A stretch of 34,168 nt of DNA from assembly GCF_001469865.1 (NCBI RefSeq), contig NZ_LOPV01000107.1, positions 1-34,168 on the forward strand, given 5' to 3'. Every line of letters starts with the position of its first letter. Position 1 is the first letter of the stretch. Below, one piece after another: positions 23,331 through 31,114 of the stretch. This stretch comes from Haloferax profundi. GTDB taxonomy: Archaea; Halobacteriota; Halobacteria; Halobacteriales; Haloferacaceae. Below the pieces are notes generated by a model that saw only the letters and a list, made by a program, of their open reading frames with translations, was not told where the DNA came from and did no database searches. The position numbers and the translations under genes were made by a program.

Positions 23331-24661
23331 GTACGACGTCCACCGAAGAAGAAAAGACGAGCCACGAATCCGGAGAGACACTCCTCGAAGTCAACGACCT
23401 CAAGACGTACTACGAGGACGGCGGCCTGCTCAGCAGCAACCCTGTGAAGGCAGTCGACGGCGTCTCGTTCAGCATCGAACGCGGCGAGACGCTCGGTCTC
23501 GTCGGCGAGTCTGGGTGTGGAAAGTCCACGCTCGGGCGGACGCTGATGCGTCTCGAAGAAGCGACCGCTGGCGAGGTCAAACTCGACGGAACGGACATCA
23601 CGACGCTGTCCGGTGCGGACCTCAAACAGTTCCGCAACGACGTGCAGATGGTCTTTCAGGACCCCGATTCGAGCCTCAACGAGCGGATGACGGTCGGCGA
23701 AATCATCCGTGAACCGCTCGACGTGCACGACTGGAAGACGCCGAAAGAGCGTCGCCAGCGCGTTCGCGAACTCCTCGAGACTGTCGGTCTGCAGGAAGAA
23801 CACTACTACCGCTACCCCCACCAGTTCTCCGGTGGGCAGCGCCAACGTATCGGCATCGCCCGTGCCCTCGCACTCGAACCCGAGTTCATCATCCTCGACG
23901 AACCGGTCTCGGCACTCGACGTGTCGGTGCAGGCGAAGATTCTCAACCTGCTCGAAGACCTCCAAAACGAGTTCGGCCTGACGTACCTCTTCATCGCCCA
24001 CGACCTCGCAGTCGTCAAGCACATCTGTGACCGCGTCGCGGTGATGTACCTCGGTAACATCATGGAGATTGGTCCGGCCGACGAGATGTTCGAGTCGCCG
24101 GCGAACCCGTACACGCACGCGCTCTTGTCGTCGATTCCCGAACCGAACCCGACGGCCGAGCGCGACCGTATCACGCTCCGTGGCACGCCGCCGAGCCCGC
24201 GCGACCCGCCAGCAGGGTGTCCGTTCTCGACCCGTTGTCCGGTCAAGATTCGCCCCGAGCAGTACCGGACGCTCGACGACGACCTCTGGGAGCGCATCGA
24301 AGTGTTCCGTGAAGTCCTCCGAGAGCGTTCACGTGCAGAACCGTCGCTGTCGGACCGCGTCCGCGACCTTCTCGGCCGCGAGACGCACCAAGCCGGTATG
24401 GACGAGACACTCACCGAACTGTTCGGTGGCCTCGACGTTCCGGCGGACGTGATGGACCACCTCCGCGAGGCCGCAGACTACGCAGAGAACGACGACGAAG
24501 ACGCAGCACGCACCTACCTCCGCGAGGAGTTCGGGAGCATCTGTGACCGGGAGCGACCCGACCAACTCGGCGTCGGCGACCGTGGCCGACTGAGCCTCTG
24601 TCACCGTCACGACGAGGAGTACGAAGAACCGGCAACAGTCTTCGAGACACTCGTCCAGTAA
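23327..24661 (+). CDS. dppF: Peptide-type ABC transporter ATP-binding protein, second subunit, with insertion in the Cys motif
   Basis: A 444-residue second ATPase, forming the heterodimer with DppD. Walker A 'GESGCGKS', '[20 protein letters not shown]', signature '[20 protein letters not shown]', Walker B '[20 protein letters not shown]' and the switch '[20 protein letters not shown]' are all intact. It is about 100 residues longer than bacterial DppF. The extra length sits inside the C-terminal cysteine motif: Cys298 and Cys304 keep DppD's spacing, but the third and fourth cysteines are Cys406 and Cys425. About 95 residues of charged helical sequence separate the second and third cysteines. 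ATGA overlap with dppD sets the start. The stop lies three bases before the next gene. Confidence 0.94.
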   Translation: MSTTSTEEEKTSHESGETLLEVNDLKTYYEDGGLLSSNPVKAVDGVSFSIERGETLGLVGESGCGKSTLGRTLMRLEEATAGEVKLDGTDITTLSGADLKQFRNDVQMVFQDPDSSLNERMTVGEIIREPLDVHDWKTPKERRQRVRELLETVGLQEEHYYRYPHQFSGGQRQRIGIARALALEPEFIILDEPVSALDVSVQAKILNLLEDLQNEFGLTYLFIAHDLAVVKHICDRVAVMYLGNIMEIGPADEMFESPANPYTHALLSSIPEPNPTAERDRITLRGTPPSPRDPPAGCPFSTRCPVKIRPEQYRTLDDDLWERIEVFREVLRERSRAEPSLSDRVRDLLGRETHQAGMDETLTELFGGLDVPADVMDHLREAADYAENDDEDAARTYLREEFGSICDRERPDQLGVGDRGRLSLCHRHDEEYEEPATVFETLVQ

Positions 24662-24664
24662 TCG

Positions 24665-25087
24665 ATGGAGTTCGACCCACGCCGAATCGGTGTCAAGACC
24701 ATCGACACGGTGGTCTACGCCATCTTCCTCACCGGCGTGGTCTTCGCGTTCACCGCGACCGTGAGCTTCGCCGCCGGCGGCGGACTGCCGGGTGCGAAGT
24801 GGCTGATGTTCTTCCTCGGCTTCACGATGCTCGCGTACGCGTCGCTCAAACTCCGTCCGAAAGCGGCGTGGAAAGGCGGCCGAGACGACGGCGGCCTGTT
24901 CGCCGGCGACGACGAACCCGTCGGTATCGAGAAACTCGTCGGGGGCCTCCTCGACCGCGTGTTGCCGCCGGCACTCCGTCCGGAACCGGACGAACGTCCG
25001 TCGAGTGGGGCGAAACTGTTCCTCGCGGCGGTCTGTATCCTCGCCACGTCGTTCGTCATGGAAGTCGTCTTCGGCATCAACTACTGA
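24665..25087 (+). CDS. Three-helix membrane protein linked to the dpp operon, unknown function
   Basis: A 140-residue protein starting three bases after dppF. Hydrophobic segments lie at about residues 12-36 ('DTVVYAIFLTGVVFAFTATV'), 44-60 ('AKWLMFFLGFTMLAYASLKL') and 118-137 ('AKLFLAAVCILATSFVMEVV'), with a charged loop of about 55 residues between the second and third ('DDGGLFAGDDEPVGIEKLVG'). I recognise no domain. The very short spacing means it is almost certainly co-transcribed with dppF and perhaps translated by coupling. It could be an accessory subunit of the importer or merely a conserved neighbour. Occurrence beside dppF in other haloarchaea would decide this. Confidence 0.75.
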   Translation: MEFDPRRIGVKTIDTVVYAIFLTGVVFAFTATVSFAAGGGLPGAKWLMFFLGFTMLAYASLKLRPKAAWKGGRDDGGLFAGDDEPVGIEKLVGGLLDRVLPPALRPEPDERPSSGAKLFLAAVCILATSFVMEVVFGINY

Positions 25088-25171
25088 CGGCGACGGCGAG
25101 TCGCCGAATCGGGCGTCACGTCGCGCCCTGTGGTCCGATGCCTTTTACCATATCCATCGTCCACCACAGAT

Positions 25172-25768
25172 ATGGTCGAGTCTGGAGACGAAGACGTACC
25201 CAACGTCGAACGAATCGCGAGCGAGGCGGACCGCCGTCGCGAGGCGTGGGGTGCGACCCTCGACGACATGACAGCGCTGGCCGACGAGTACGAAGAAGAG
25301 GGGTGGGACACCGTGCGTATCGCCGCAGGCGACACTGGCACGTTCGGCCCCGGCGACGCGAAAGCGGACGAGGAAGCGTTCGGTATCGCGTACGTCGTGC
25401 CGGGCGACAAAGCCGAAGACGTCGCCGACCTCTTCGAGGAGTCGTCGTTCCCCGAGTACGAAATCTACCGGGCGGAGAACGACGGACTCGTCTACATGGT
25501 GACCGCCCTGTTCGCGCCAGACATCCAGACGGCCGTGTTCGTCGCCGGGGCGTTCGAACTGCGTCACGCGCTCAACTGCGCGACGACGGCCATCGAACGG
25601 GGTCGCATGTACAGTTATCTCCAGAAACTCGATGGAACCCTCGTCGGCGTCGTCGAACACGACGACCCCGACAAATTCTTCCCCGACCTCGACGCCGTCC
25701 GTCGGTTCGCGCCGAACGCCGGCGACGACGAGACGACGGACGACGCCGCAGACGACGCCGACGCGTAA
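25172..25768 (+). CDS. Conserved acidic haloarchaeal protein, unknown function (possibly DUF7529)
   Basis: A 198-residue soluble acidic protein. The N-terminal helix 'VERIASEADRRREAWGATLD' is followed by 'MTALADEYEEEGWDTVRIAA'. A central alpha/beta part includes 'FGIAYVVPGDKAEDVADLFE', 'YEIYRAENDGLVYMVTALF' and 'VFVAGAFELRHALNCATTAI'. 'MYSYLQKLDGTLVGVVEHDD' and an Asp-rich tail end the protein. I remember a haloarchaeal family of this form (DUF7529), but the number is from memory. The ATG at 25172 was preferred over an upstream GTG at 25130 because a TATA-like CTTTTACC lies about 28 bases before it. It has no signal peptide, cysteine motif or nucleotide-binding loop. Confidence 0.77.
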   Translation: MVESGDEDVPNVERIASEADRRREAWGATLDDMTALADEYEEEGWDTVRIAAGDTGTFGPGDAKADEEAFGIAYVVPGDKAEDVADLFEESSFPEYEIYRAENDGLVYMVTALFAPDIQTAVFVAGAFELRHALNCATTAIERGRMYSYLQKLDGTLVGVVEHDDPDKFFPDLDAVRRFAPNAGDDETTDDAADDADA

Positions 25769-25869
25769 CTGTTCTCTCCGACGCGACGGCCCGAACGAAC
25801 CCCACTTAGTGTGTCAACGAGGCGAGAGCGTTCGCAGAGTACATTAGGCGGGGGGATGAAAGCGGGGGT

Positions 25870-26724
25870 ATGAAAGTAGCCGACGCGATGACACCCGGTG
25901 AGGAGGTCGTGACCGTGTCCCTTCCGGGCACCCGCGACGACGTTCTGGAATACCTCCAAGAGCGTGGCTTCTCCTCCGTACCCGTCGTAAAAGAGACCGA
26001 CGACGGCGCGACGTATCGCGGCCTCATCTCCCGAGAAGACCTCATCAAGCACCCCGACGAGGACCAACTCGCCGTCCTCGTGCGCGAGGTGCCGACTGCG
26101 AGCGCAGACGACGACTTAGACACAGTCGCTGCGACGATGGTCGCAGAAGACGCCCGCCGAATCCCCGTCGTGGACGGCGACGAAATCGAGGGCATCATCA
26201 CCGTGACCGACGTGGTCCGTGCCATCGCGCGCGGCGACATCGACGGAGAGACACTCGTCGGTGACCTCGCGTCGAAGAACGTCAACACGACGTACGTCGA
26301 GACGCCCCTCCCGGTCGTCGAGCGTGAGATTTACTACGCGAACGTCCCGTACGCCGTCGTCCTCGACGAGGAAACCTCGCTGGCCGGCATCGTCACCGAA
26401 GTCGACATCATCGAAGTCGCCCGCGTCGTCGAAGGCGAGGCAGGCACCGGTGACTCTGTCGCCAACCAGGACGACGAGTGGATGTGGGAAGGCATCAAGG
26501 CGGTCGGCAACCGCTACATCCCGACCCGCAACGTCGAGATTCCGGCCGAACCGGTCTCGAAGTTCATGAGCGACAACCTCGAGACCGTCTCGACGCGCGC
26601 CAGCGCCAAGGACGCCGCACAGATGATGATTCGCGAGGACATCGAGCAGATTCCGCTCGTGACCGGCGACGAACTCATCGGCATCGTCCGCGACATCAAC
26701 CTGCTGGAGGCACTGTATGAGTGA
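25870..26724 (+). CDS. Four-CBS-domain protein
   Basis: A 284-residue protein made of four CBS motifs, forming two Bateman modules. They fall at about residues 1-60 ('MKVADAMTPGEEVVTVSLPG'), 70-127 ('VREVPTASADDDLDTVAATM', 'IIPVV'-type strand 'RRIPVVDGDEIEGIITVTDV'), 135-195 ('YAVVLDEETSLAGIVTEVDI') and 228-284 ('PVSKFMSDNLETVSTRASAK', 'EQIPLVTGDELIGIVRDINL'). CBS modules bind adenosine nucleotides or SAM and regulate partner enzymes. There is no attached catalytic domain. The 3' end overlaps the glyS start by eight bases, so the two are translated from one message. Regulation of, or co-expression with, glycyl-tRNA synthetase is suggested by position only. An ATG at 25856 is out of frame. Confidence 0.92.
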   Translation: MKVADAMTPGEEVVTVSLPGTRDDVLEYLQERGFSSVPVVKETDDGATYRGLISREDLIKHPDEDQLAVLVREVPTASADDDLDTVAATMVAEDARRIPVVDGDEIEGIITVTDVVRAIARGDIDGETLVGDLASKNVNTTYVETPLPVVEREIYYANVPYAVVLDEETSLAGIVTEVDIIEVARVVEGEAGTGDSVANQDDEWMWEGIKAVGNRYIPTRNVEIPAEPVSKFMSDNLETVSTRASAKDAAQMMIREDIEQIPLVTGDELIGIVRDINLLEALYE

Positions 26725-28501
26725 GGGTACCGAGTCGGCCGCACTCGCCGAACTGGCGAAGCGCCGTGGCTTCTTCTTCGGGTCCTCGGAAGCCTACGGC
26801 GGCGTCGGCGGCTTTTACACGTACGGCCCGCAGGGTGCCGCGCTGAAGTCCAACGTCGAAGAGGCGTGGCGTGACCGTTTCGCGGTACAGGAGGGCAACC
26901 TCGAAATCGAGGCTCCGACCATCATGCCCGAACCCGTCTTCGAGGCGTCCGGGCACCTCGATGGCTTCGACGACATGCTCGTCGAGTGTGCCGAGTGTGG
27001 CGAGTCCCACCGCGCGGACCACCTCATCGAAGACAACTCCGAACTGGAGGACGCAGAGACGCTCTCGCCGGAAGAAGCGGCAGAGAAAATCGCAGGTCTC
27101 GGTCTCGTCTGTCCGAACTGCGGTGCCGAACTCGCCGGCCAGTCGGTCGAAGAGTTCAACCTGATGTTCGGGACGAACATCGGCCCCGGTTCGAAGACGC
27201 CCGGGTACCTCCGACCGGAGACGGCGCAGGGCATCTTCGTGGAGTTCCCGCGCATCAAAGAGTACGCGCGGAACCGCCTCCCGTTCGGCGTGACGCAGGT
27301 CGGCCGTGCCTACCGCAACGAGATTAGCCCGCGCAAGAACATCGTCCGCACGCGCGAGTTCACGCAGGCCGAACTCGAACAGTTCATCGACCCCGAGCGC
27401 GACGAACCGGACCTCTCGTCGGTCGAAGACGTGGAGGTTCGTCTCTACCCCGCGACCGAACAGCAGGCCGACGACGGCGACTACCTCGACATCACCATCG
27501 GCGAGGCAGTCGACGAGGGAATCGTCGCCAACGGCTGGATTGGTTACTACCTCGGCATCGCCCAGGAGTGGTACGAACACATCGGCGTCGACATGGAGCG
27601 CTTCCGCTTCCGCCAGCACCTCCCCGGCGAACTCGCCCACTACGCCGCCGACTGTTGGGACGCCGAGAGCGAAGTCGACGGCGACTGGATAGAAATCGCT
27701 GGCTTCGCCTACCGCGGCGACTACGACCTCTCGAAACACGGCGAACACGCCGACGACGACTTCACCGTCTTCCAGCAGTACGACGAACCCAAGACGGTCG
27801 AACGCGCCGTCGTGGACCCCGACATGGCGACGCTCGGCCCCGAGTTCGGCGCACAGGCCGCCGACGTGGCCGAGGCGCTCGAAACGCTCGCGGAACGTGA
27901 CCCCGACGCCTTCGACGCCGACGAAGTCACCCTCGACATCGACGGCGAAGACGTCACCGTCGACACCGACGTTGCGAACTTCTCCGTGGAGACGCAGACC
28001 GAAGCGGGCGAGCACATCACGCCGCACGTCGTCGAACCGTCGTTCGGTGTGGACCGTACGGTCTACACGCTCCTCGTCCACGCGTACGAACAGGACGAAG
28101 TCGACGGCGAAGCACGGACGTTCCTCTCGCTGTCGCCCACGATTGCGCCCACGAACGTCGGTGTCTTCCCACTCGTCAGCAACGTCGACGAACTCGTGGA
28201 CCTCGCAGACGACGTGGCCGAAGAACTCCGGGCCGCCGGGTTCGCAGTCGTCTACGACGACTCTGGCAGCATCGGTCGGCGCTACCGCCGGCAGGACGAA
28301 GTCGGCACGCCGTTCTGCGTCACCATCGACCGCGACGGTATCGAAGGCGCGGGCGACACCACGGTGACCATCCGCGAACGCGACACCGGTCGACAGGTTC
28401 GCGTTCCGGTCGACTCACTCGTCGAGACGTTCGTCGGCCTCCGCGCAGGCACCACCTCGTTCGACGACGTGCTCGACGCGAACGAAGTCGTCGAGGCGTA
28501 A
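26717..28501 (+). CDS. glyS: Glycyl-tRNA synthetase (dimeric, archaeal/eukaryotic type)
   Basis: Charges tRNA-Gly with glycine. The 594-residue class II synthetase opens with 'LAKRRGFFFGSSEAYGGVGG' and 'FYTYGPQGAALKSNVEEAWR' (motif 1 region). A zinc-type insertion follows with 'ECAECGESHRADHL' near residue 88 and 'CPNCGAELAGQSVEEFNLMF' near 131. Motif 2 is 'QVGRAYRNEISPRKNIVRTR' followed by 'EFTQAELEQF'. Motif 3 is 'PSFGVDRTVYTLLVHAY' near 437-453. The anticodon-binding domain is at the C-terminus ('APTNVGVFPLVSNVDELVDL', 'YDDSGSIGRRYRRQDEVGTP'). An acidic stretch near 395-420 is a halophilic addition. The ATG at 26717 overlaps the CBS gene by eight bases. Confidence 0.97.
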   Translation: MSEGTESAALAELAKRRGFFFGSSEAYGGVGGFYTYGPQGAALKSNVEEAWRDRFAVQEGNLEIEAPTIMPEPVFEASGHLDGFDDMLVECAECGESHRADHLIEDNSELEDAETLSPEEAAEKIAGLGLVCPNCGAELAGQSVEEFNLMFGTNIGPGSKTPGYLRPETAQGIFVEFPRIKEYARNRLPFGVTQVGRAYRNEISPRKNIVRTREFTQAELEQFIDPERDEPDLSSVEDVEVRLYPATEQQADDGDYLDITIGEAVDEGIVANGWIGYYLGIAQEWYEHIGVDMERFRFRQHLPGELAHYAADCWDAESEVDGDWIEIAGFAYRGDYDLSKHGEHADDDFTVFQQYDEPKTVERAVVDPDMATLGPEFGAQAADVAEALETLAERDPDAFDADEVTLDIDGEDVTVDTDVANFSVETQTEAGEHITPHVVEPSFGVDRTVYTLLVHAYEQDEVDGEARTFLSLSPTIAPTNVGVFPLVSNVDELVDLADDVAEELRAAGFAVVYDDSGSIGRRYRRQDEVGTPFCVTIDRDGIEGAGDTTVTIRERDTGRQVRVPVDSLVETFVGLRAGTTSFDDVLDANEVVEA

Positions 28502-28508
28502 TCCACCC

Positions 28509-29111
28509 GTGGGTCGCCCGAGCACCGCCGAGATAAAACGGCGACTGGTCCACGCGAGCGGGTCGGGGATGCCACTTTTGTACATCCTCGGCATCGTCGA
28601 CTGGCAGACGCTCGGGTACCTGTTCGTCCTCGCGTCGGCAACCGTCACCGTCCTCGAGATTCTGCGCCTCTACGGCGACTTAGACTGGCGTATCTACGAC
28701 GAACTCACCCGCGAGTACGAACAGGACAACGTCGCAGGGTACGCGCTCTACACCTACAGTCAAACCGCCGTCGCCCTCGTCTTCGCGCCGCACGTGGCCG
28801 TCCCTGGAATGTTGATGCTCACCATCGGCGACCCAATCAGCGGCCTGCTCGGGTCTGCACCGGTCGGCGAGATGAAGTCGCTGCGTACCCTCGCGGCGAT
28901 GTTCACCGTCTGTTTCGCCCTCGCCGCCCCGTTCGTCATCCCGGTTGCGGGCGTCGTCGGCGGGAGTGTCGCGGCGGCGGCGGGTGCGCTCGGTGCGACG
29001 GCAGCAGATGGCGTGAAACCCGTCGTCGCGGGGTACGTCGTCGACGACAACCTCTCGATTCCGCCGGTGGCCTGTACCGCCATCGCGGCGACGCTGTTCG
29101 TCCTCGGCTGA
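28509..29111 (+). CDS. Dolichol kinase-like (CTP-dependent prenol/diacylglycerol kinase family) membrane protein
   Basis: A 200-residue protein with about six hydrophobic segments and the motif pattern of the SEC59/DGK1-type CTP-dependent lipid kinases. The N-terminal basic 'TAEIKRRLVHASGSGMPLLY' (Arg/Lys-Arg-x-x-His) is followed by 'YGDLDWRIYDELTREYEQDN' in the cytoplasmic loop and 'MLMLTIGDPISGLLGSAPVG' then 'MKSLRTLAAMF', corresponding to the family's GDxxAxxxG...K-S signature. In haloarchaea such an enzyme could phosphorylate dolichol for N-glycosylation or another polyprenol. The start is GTG 28509, seven bases after the glyS stop, so it belongs to the CBS-glyS operon. A perfect 8-bp hairpin follows the stop at once. 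Confidence 0.82.
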   Translation: MGRPSTAEIKRRLVHASGSGMPLLYILGIVDWQTLGYLFVLASATVTVLEILRLYGDLDWRIYDELTREYEQDNVAGYALYTYSQTAVALVFAPHVAVPGMLMLTIGDPISGLLGSAPVGEMKSLRTLAAMFTVCFALAAPFVIPVAGVVGGSVAAAAGALGATAADGVKPVVAGYVVDDNLSIPPVACTAIAATLFVLG

Positions 29112-29131
29112 GGGGAACGTCGTCGTTCCCC
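29112..29131 (+). terminator. Perfect hairpin after the dolichol kinase-like gene
   Basis: GGGGAACG-TCGT-CGTTCCCC starts at the base after the stop codon. It has no following T-run, so it may mark a processed 3' end rather than a true terminator. The khtT TATA box begins 18 bases downstream. Confidence 0.4.
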
Positions 29132-29149
29132 GTCTCCCCGGAAGACGAC

Positions 29150-29156
29150 TTTATTT
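29150..29156 (+). promoter_or_regulatory. TATA box of khtT
   Basis: TTTATTT is centred about 28 bases before the GTG at 29181, giving a leaderless transcript and supporting that start codon. Confidence 0.55.
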
Positions 29157-29180
29157 CACCGGGTCGCTAACCTCTCTGTC

Positions 29181-29666
29181 GTGACTGTCTACGAGAGCGA
29201 CCTTCCGGGCGTCGGAAAGAAACACGAGATAGAACTCGGCGACGGTGCCCGACTGGTCATCGTCACCCACAACACGGGGAAACGAGAGGTGTTCCGCCGC
29301 GAGAGCGCCGACAGCGACTCGGAGAAACTGTTCGAACTCGACGACGAACTCGCCCGGCAGGTGGGCACCCTTCTCGAAGGGGCGTACTTCCAACCGGTCC
29401 AATCGACGGACATCGAGACGCTCCTCGGCGACAACACACTCCTCGAGTGGGTCGAAGTCGGTGCCGACTCCGACGTGGCGGGCAAGACGCTCGGCGCGTC
29501 CGACCTTCGACAGGCCACCGGTGCATCCGTCATCGCCATCGAACGCGGCGACGAAGTCATCACTTCGCCGGGTGGTGACGCGATGATAGAAGCGGGCGAC
29601 ACGCTGGTCGTCATCGGTCCGCGCGCGGCGTGCCGCGACTTCGTGGCGCTCGTCACAGGAGCCTGA
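29181..29666 (+). CDS. khtT: KhtT-like regulatory subunit with RCK_C (TrkA-C) domain
   Basis: A 161-residue soluble protein. The N-terminus 'VTVYESDLPGVGKKHEIELG' is close to Bacillus KhtT (as I remember it, 'DLPGIGKKFEIE'), and 'GKREVFRR' and 'LDDELARQVGTLLEGAYFQP' continue the match. The C-terminal RCK_C domain covers about residues 88-161 ('SDVAGKTLGASDLRQATGAS', 'VIAIERGDEVITSPGGD', 'MIEAGDTLVVIGP'). In Bacillus, KhtT binds cyclic di-AMP and controls the K+/H+ antiporter KhtU, and the antiporter gene follows here. The start is GTG 29181, set by the TATA box. The stop TGA shares one base with the khtU ATG (TGATG), so the two are translationally coupled. Residues for nucleotide binding cannot be verified by eye. 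Confidence 0.88.
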   Translation: MTVYESDLPGVGKKHEIELGDGARLVIVTHNTGKREVFRRESADSDSEKLFELDDELARQVGTLLEGAYFQPVQSTDIETLLGDNTLLEWVEVGADSDVAGKTLGASDLRQATGASVIAIERGDEVITSPGGDAMIEAGDTLVVIGPRAACRDFVALVTGA

Positions 29667-30865
29667 TGGCGGCGGAACTCCTCGAATTCGGCTACCTGTT
29701 CGTCGTCCTCGCCGTCACCGGAGCGATTGCACTCCGACTCGGCCTCTCTGTCATCCCGTTGTACGTGGTCGGCGGCGTGGTCGTCGGCCCGTACGTGGCC
29801 GGCCGATTCGGCCTCCCGTACGTCGCCGACAGCGAAGTGGTGACGCTCCTCGCAGAACTCGGTATCGTCCTGTTGTTGTTCTTCCTCGGATTGGAGTTCA
29901 GTCTCGACAGACTCCGCGCCGCACGCAGCAACATCGGCCGCGCGGGCGCGATAGACCTGCTGGTGAACCTCCCGCTGGGCGTCGTCATCGGCCTCGCCCT
30001 CGGATGGTCGGTGGTCGAGGCGTTCCTCCTCGGCGGCATCGTCTACATCTCGTCGTCCGCCATCGTGACGAAGACGCTCATCGACCTCGGGTGGATTGCC
30101 GACCCCGAGTCCGAACCGATTCTGGGGACACTCGTCTTCGAGGACCTCGCTATCGCCGTCTACCTCGCCGCCGTCACCTCGCTCGTCCTCGGCGGTGAGG
30201 GCGGACTCGTCGCCATCGGACGCTCGCTCGCCATCGCGTTCGGATTCCTCGGCCTCCTGTTAGTGCTCGTGCAGTACGGCACGTCGTTGTTCACCCGCGT
30301 CCTCGACGTGGAGAATCAGGAGGCGTTCGTCCTGCGTGCACTCGCCGTCGTCGTCCCCGTCGCGGGGGCGGCGCTGGCACTCGGCGTGAGTGAGGCGGTT
30401 GCCGCCTTCTTCGTCGGCATGGGCTTTTCGACGAGTGGCCACCGCGAGACCATCGAACGCCGGTTGACGTCCGTCCGCGACGTGTTCGCGGCGATTTTCT
30501 TCTTCTGGATTGGCCTCGGCACGGACCCGACGTTGCTGGCGGCGGTTGTCGTTCCACTCGTGATTGCCGTGGTGCTGACGGCACCCGCGAAAGTCGTCTC
30601 GGGCTACCTCGGGGGGCGCGTCTACGACCTCTCGACGCATCGGTCGCTTCGCGTCGGCGTCGGATTGGTCCCACGTGGCGAGTTCTCGCTGGTCATCGCC
30701 GCACTGGCGGCGTCTGGGTCGACACAGGTGATGCGTGAGGTCATCCCGGCGTTCGCCGTCGGCTACGTCCTCGTGATGAGTGCCCTCGGGACGGTGTTGA
30801 TGCAGCGCTCGGACCTCGTAGAGCGACTGGTCTTCCGCGGTGGGTCGGCGAAGACAGAATCCTGA
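29666..30865 (+). CDS. khtU: KhtU-like CPA2 cation/proton antiporter
   Basis: A 399-residue membrane antiporter of the CPA2 (Kef) family with about twelve helices. Visible features are 'PLYVVGGVVVGPYVAGRFGL', 'ELGIVLLLFFLGLEFSLDRL', 'YISSSAIVTKTLIDLGWIAD', and the conserved 'LGTLVFEDLAIAVYLAAVTS', which carries the acidic residues of the ion site. Further features are 'EAVAAFFVGMGFSTSGHRET' and 'LRVGVGLVPRGEFSLVIAAL'. It lacks the cytoplasmic KTN/RCK domain that Kef proteins carry, and the separate KhtT protein supplies this. The expected role is K+ efflux in exchange for protons at high pH or high K+. This matters in an organism that keeps molar K+ in its cytoplasm. The ATG at 29666 overlaps the khtT stop by one base. 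Confidence 0.92.
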   Translation: MAAELLEFGYLFVVLAVTGAIALRLGLSVIPLYVVGGVVVGPYVAGRFGLPYVADSEVVTLLAELGIVLLLFFLGLEFSLDRLRAARSNIGRAGAIDLLVNLPLGVVIGLALGWSVVEAFLLGGIVYISSSAIVTKTLIDLGWIADPESEPILGTLVFEDLAIAVYLAAVTSLVLGGEGGLVAIGRSLAIAFGFLGLLLVLVQYGTSLFTRVLDVENQEAFVLRALAVVVPVAGAALALGVSEAVAAFFVGMGFSTSGHRETIERRLTSVRDVFAAIFFFWIGLGTDPTLLAAVVVPLVIAVVLTAPAKVVSGYLGGRVYDLSTHRSLRVGVGLVPRGEFSLVIAALAASGSTQVMREVIPAFAVGYVLVMSALGTVLMQRSDLVERLVFRGGSAKTES

Positions 30866-30938
30866 ACGAAGGGGCCGGCGCCGGGGAAGACGGCCACAGA
30901 CTATTTTTCGAACGCGTGACTCACAGCCTGACGCACCC

Positions 30939-31055
30939 ATGACACTCATCGAATGGCTCGCCATCGGCCTCGTCGTGCTCGTCGTCCTCGCACTCGTGGT
31001 CGCGCTGTTCGACGAAGAACTCCTCTTGGAACTCGCCGCCGAGGTGCTCGACTGA
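30939..31055 (+). CDS. 38-residue single-helix membrane protein
   Basis: A short gene with ATG 30939 and stop TGA 31053-31055. The product begins 'MTLIEWLAIGLVVLVVLALV', one hydrophobic helix of about 20 residues, and ends with an acidic amphipathic stretch 'ALFDEELLLELAAEVLD'. A TATA-like CTATTTTTC sits about 34 bases before the ATG. GC3 and residue choice look like real coding. It follows the K+/H+ antiporter by 73 bases on the same strand. Small single-helix proteins are often accessory subunits of transporters (KdpF is a known K+-transport example), but a link to KhtU is inference from position. No homologue is known to me. Confidence 0.6.
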   Translation: MTLIEWLAIGLVVLVVLALVVALFDEELLLELAAEVLD

Positions 31056-31074
31056 GGCGAAGGTTGCGTCGCCG

Positions 31075-31087
31075 AAAGAATTTAATA
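31075..31087 (+). promoter_or_regulatory. Promoter P1 of the Arg-rich leader ORF
   Basis: AAAGAATTTAATA combines a purine-rich BRE and a TATA box centred about 31 bases before the ATG at 31115. The first ten bases, AAAGAATTTA, recur at the argG promoter (31292-31301) at nearly the same distance from its start codon (40 versus 38 bases). Confidence 0.6.
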
Positions 31088-31114
31088 GGGACGATGTTGT
31101 AGGGTTTCACAACC

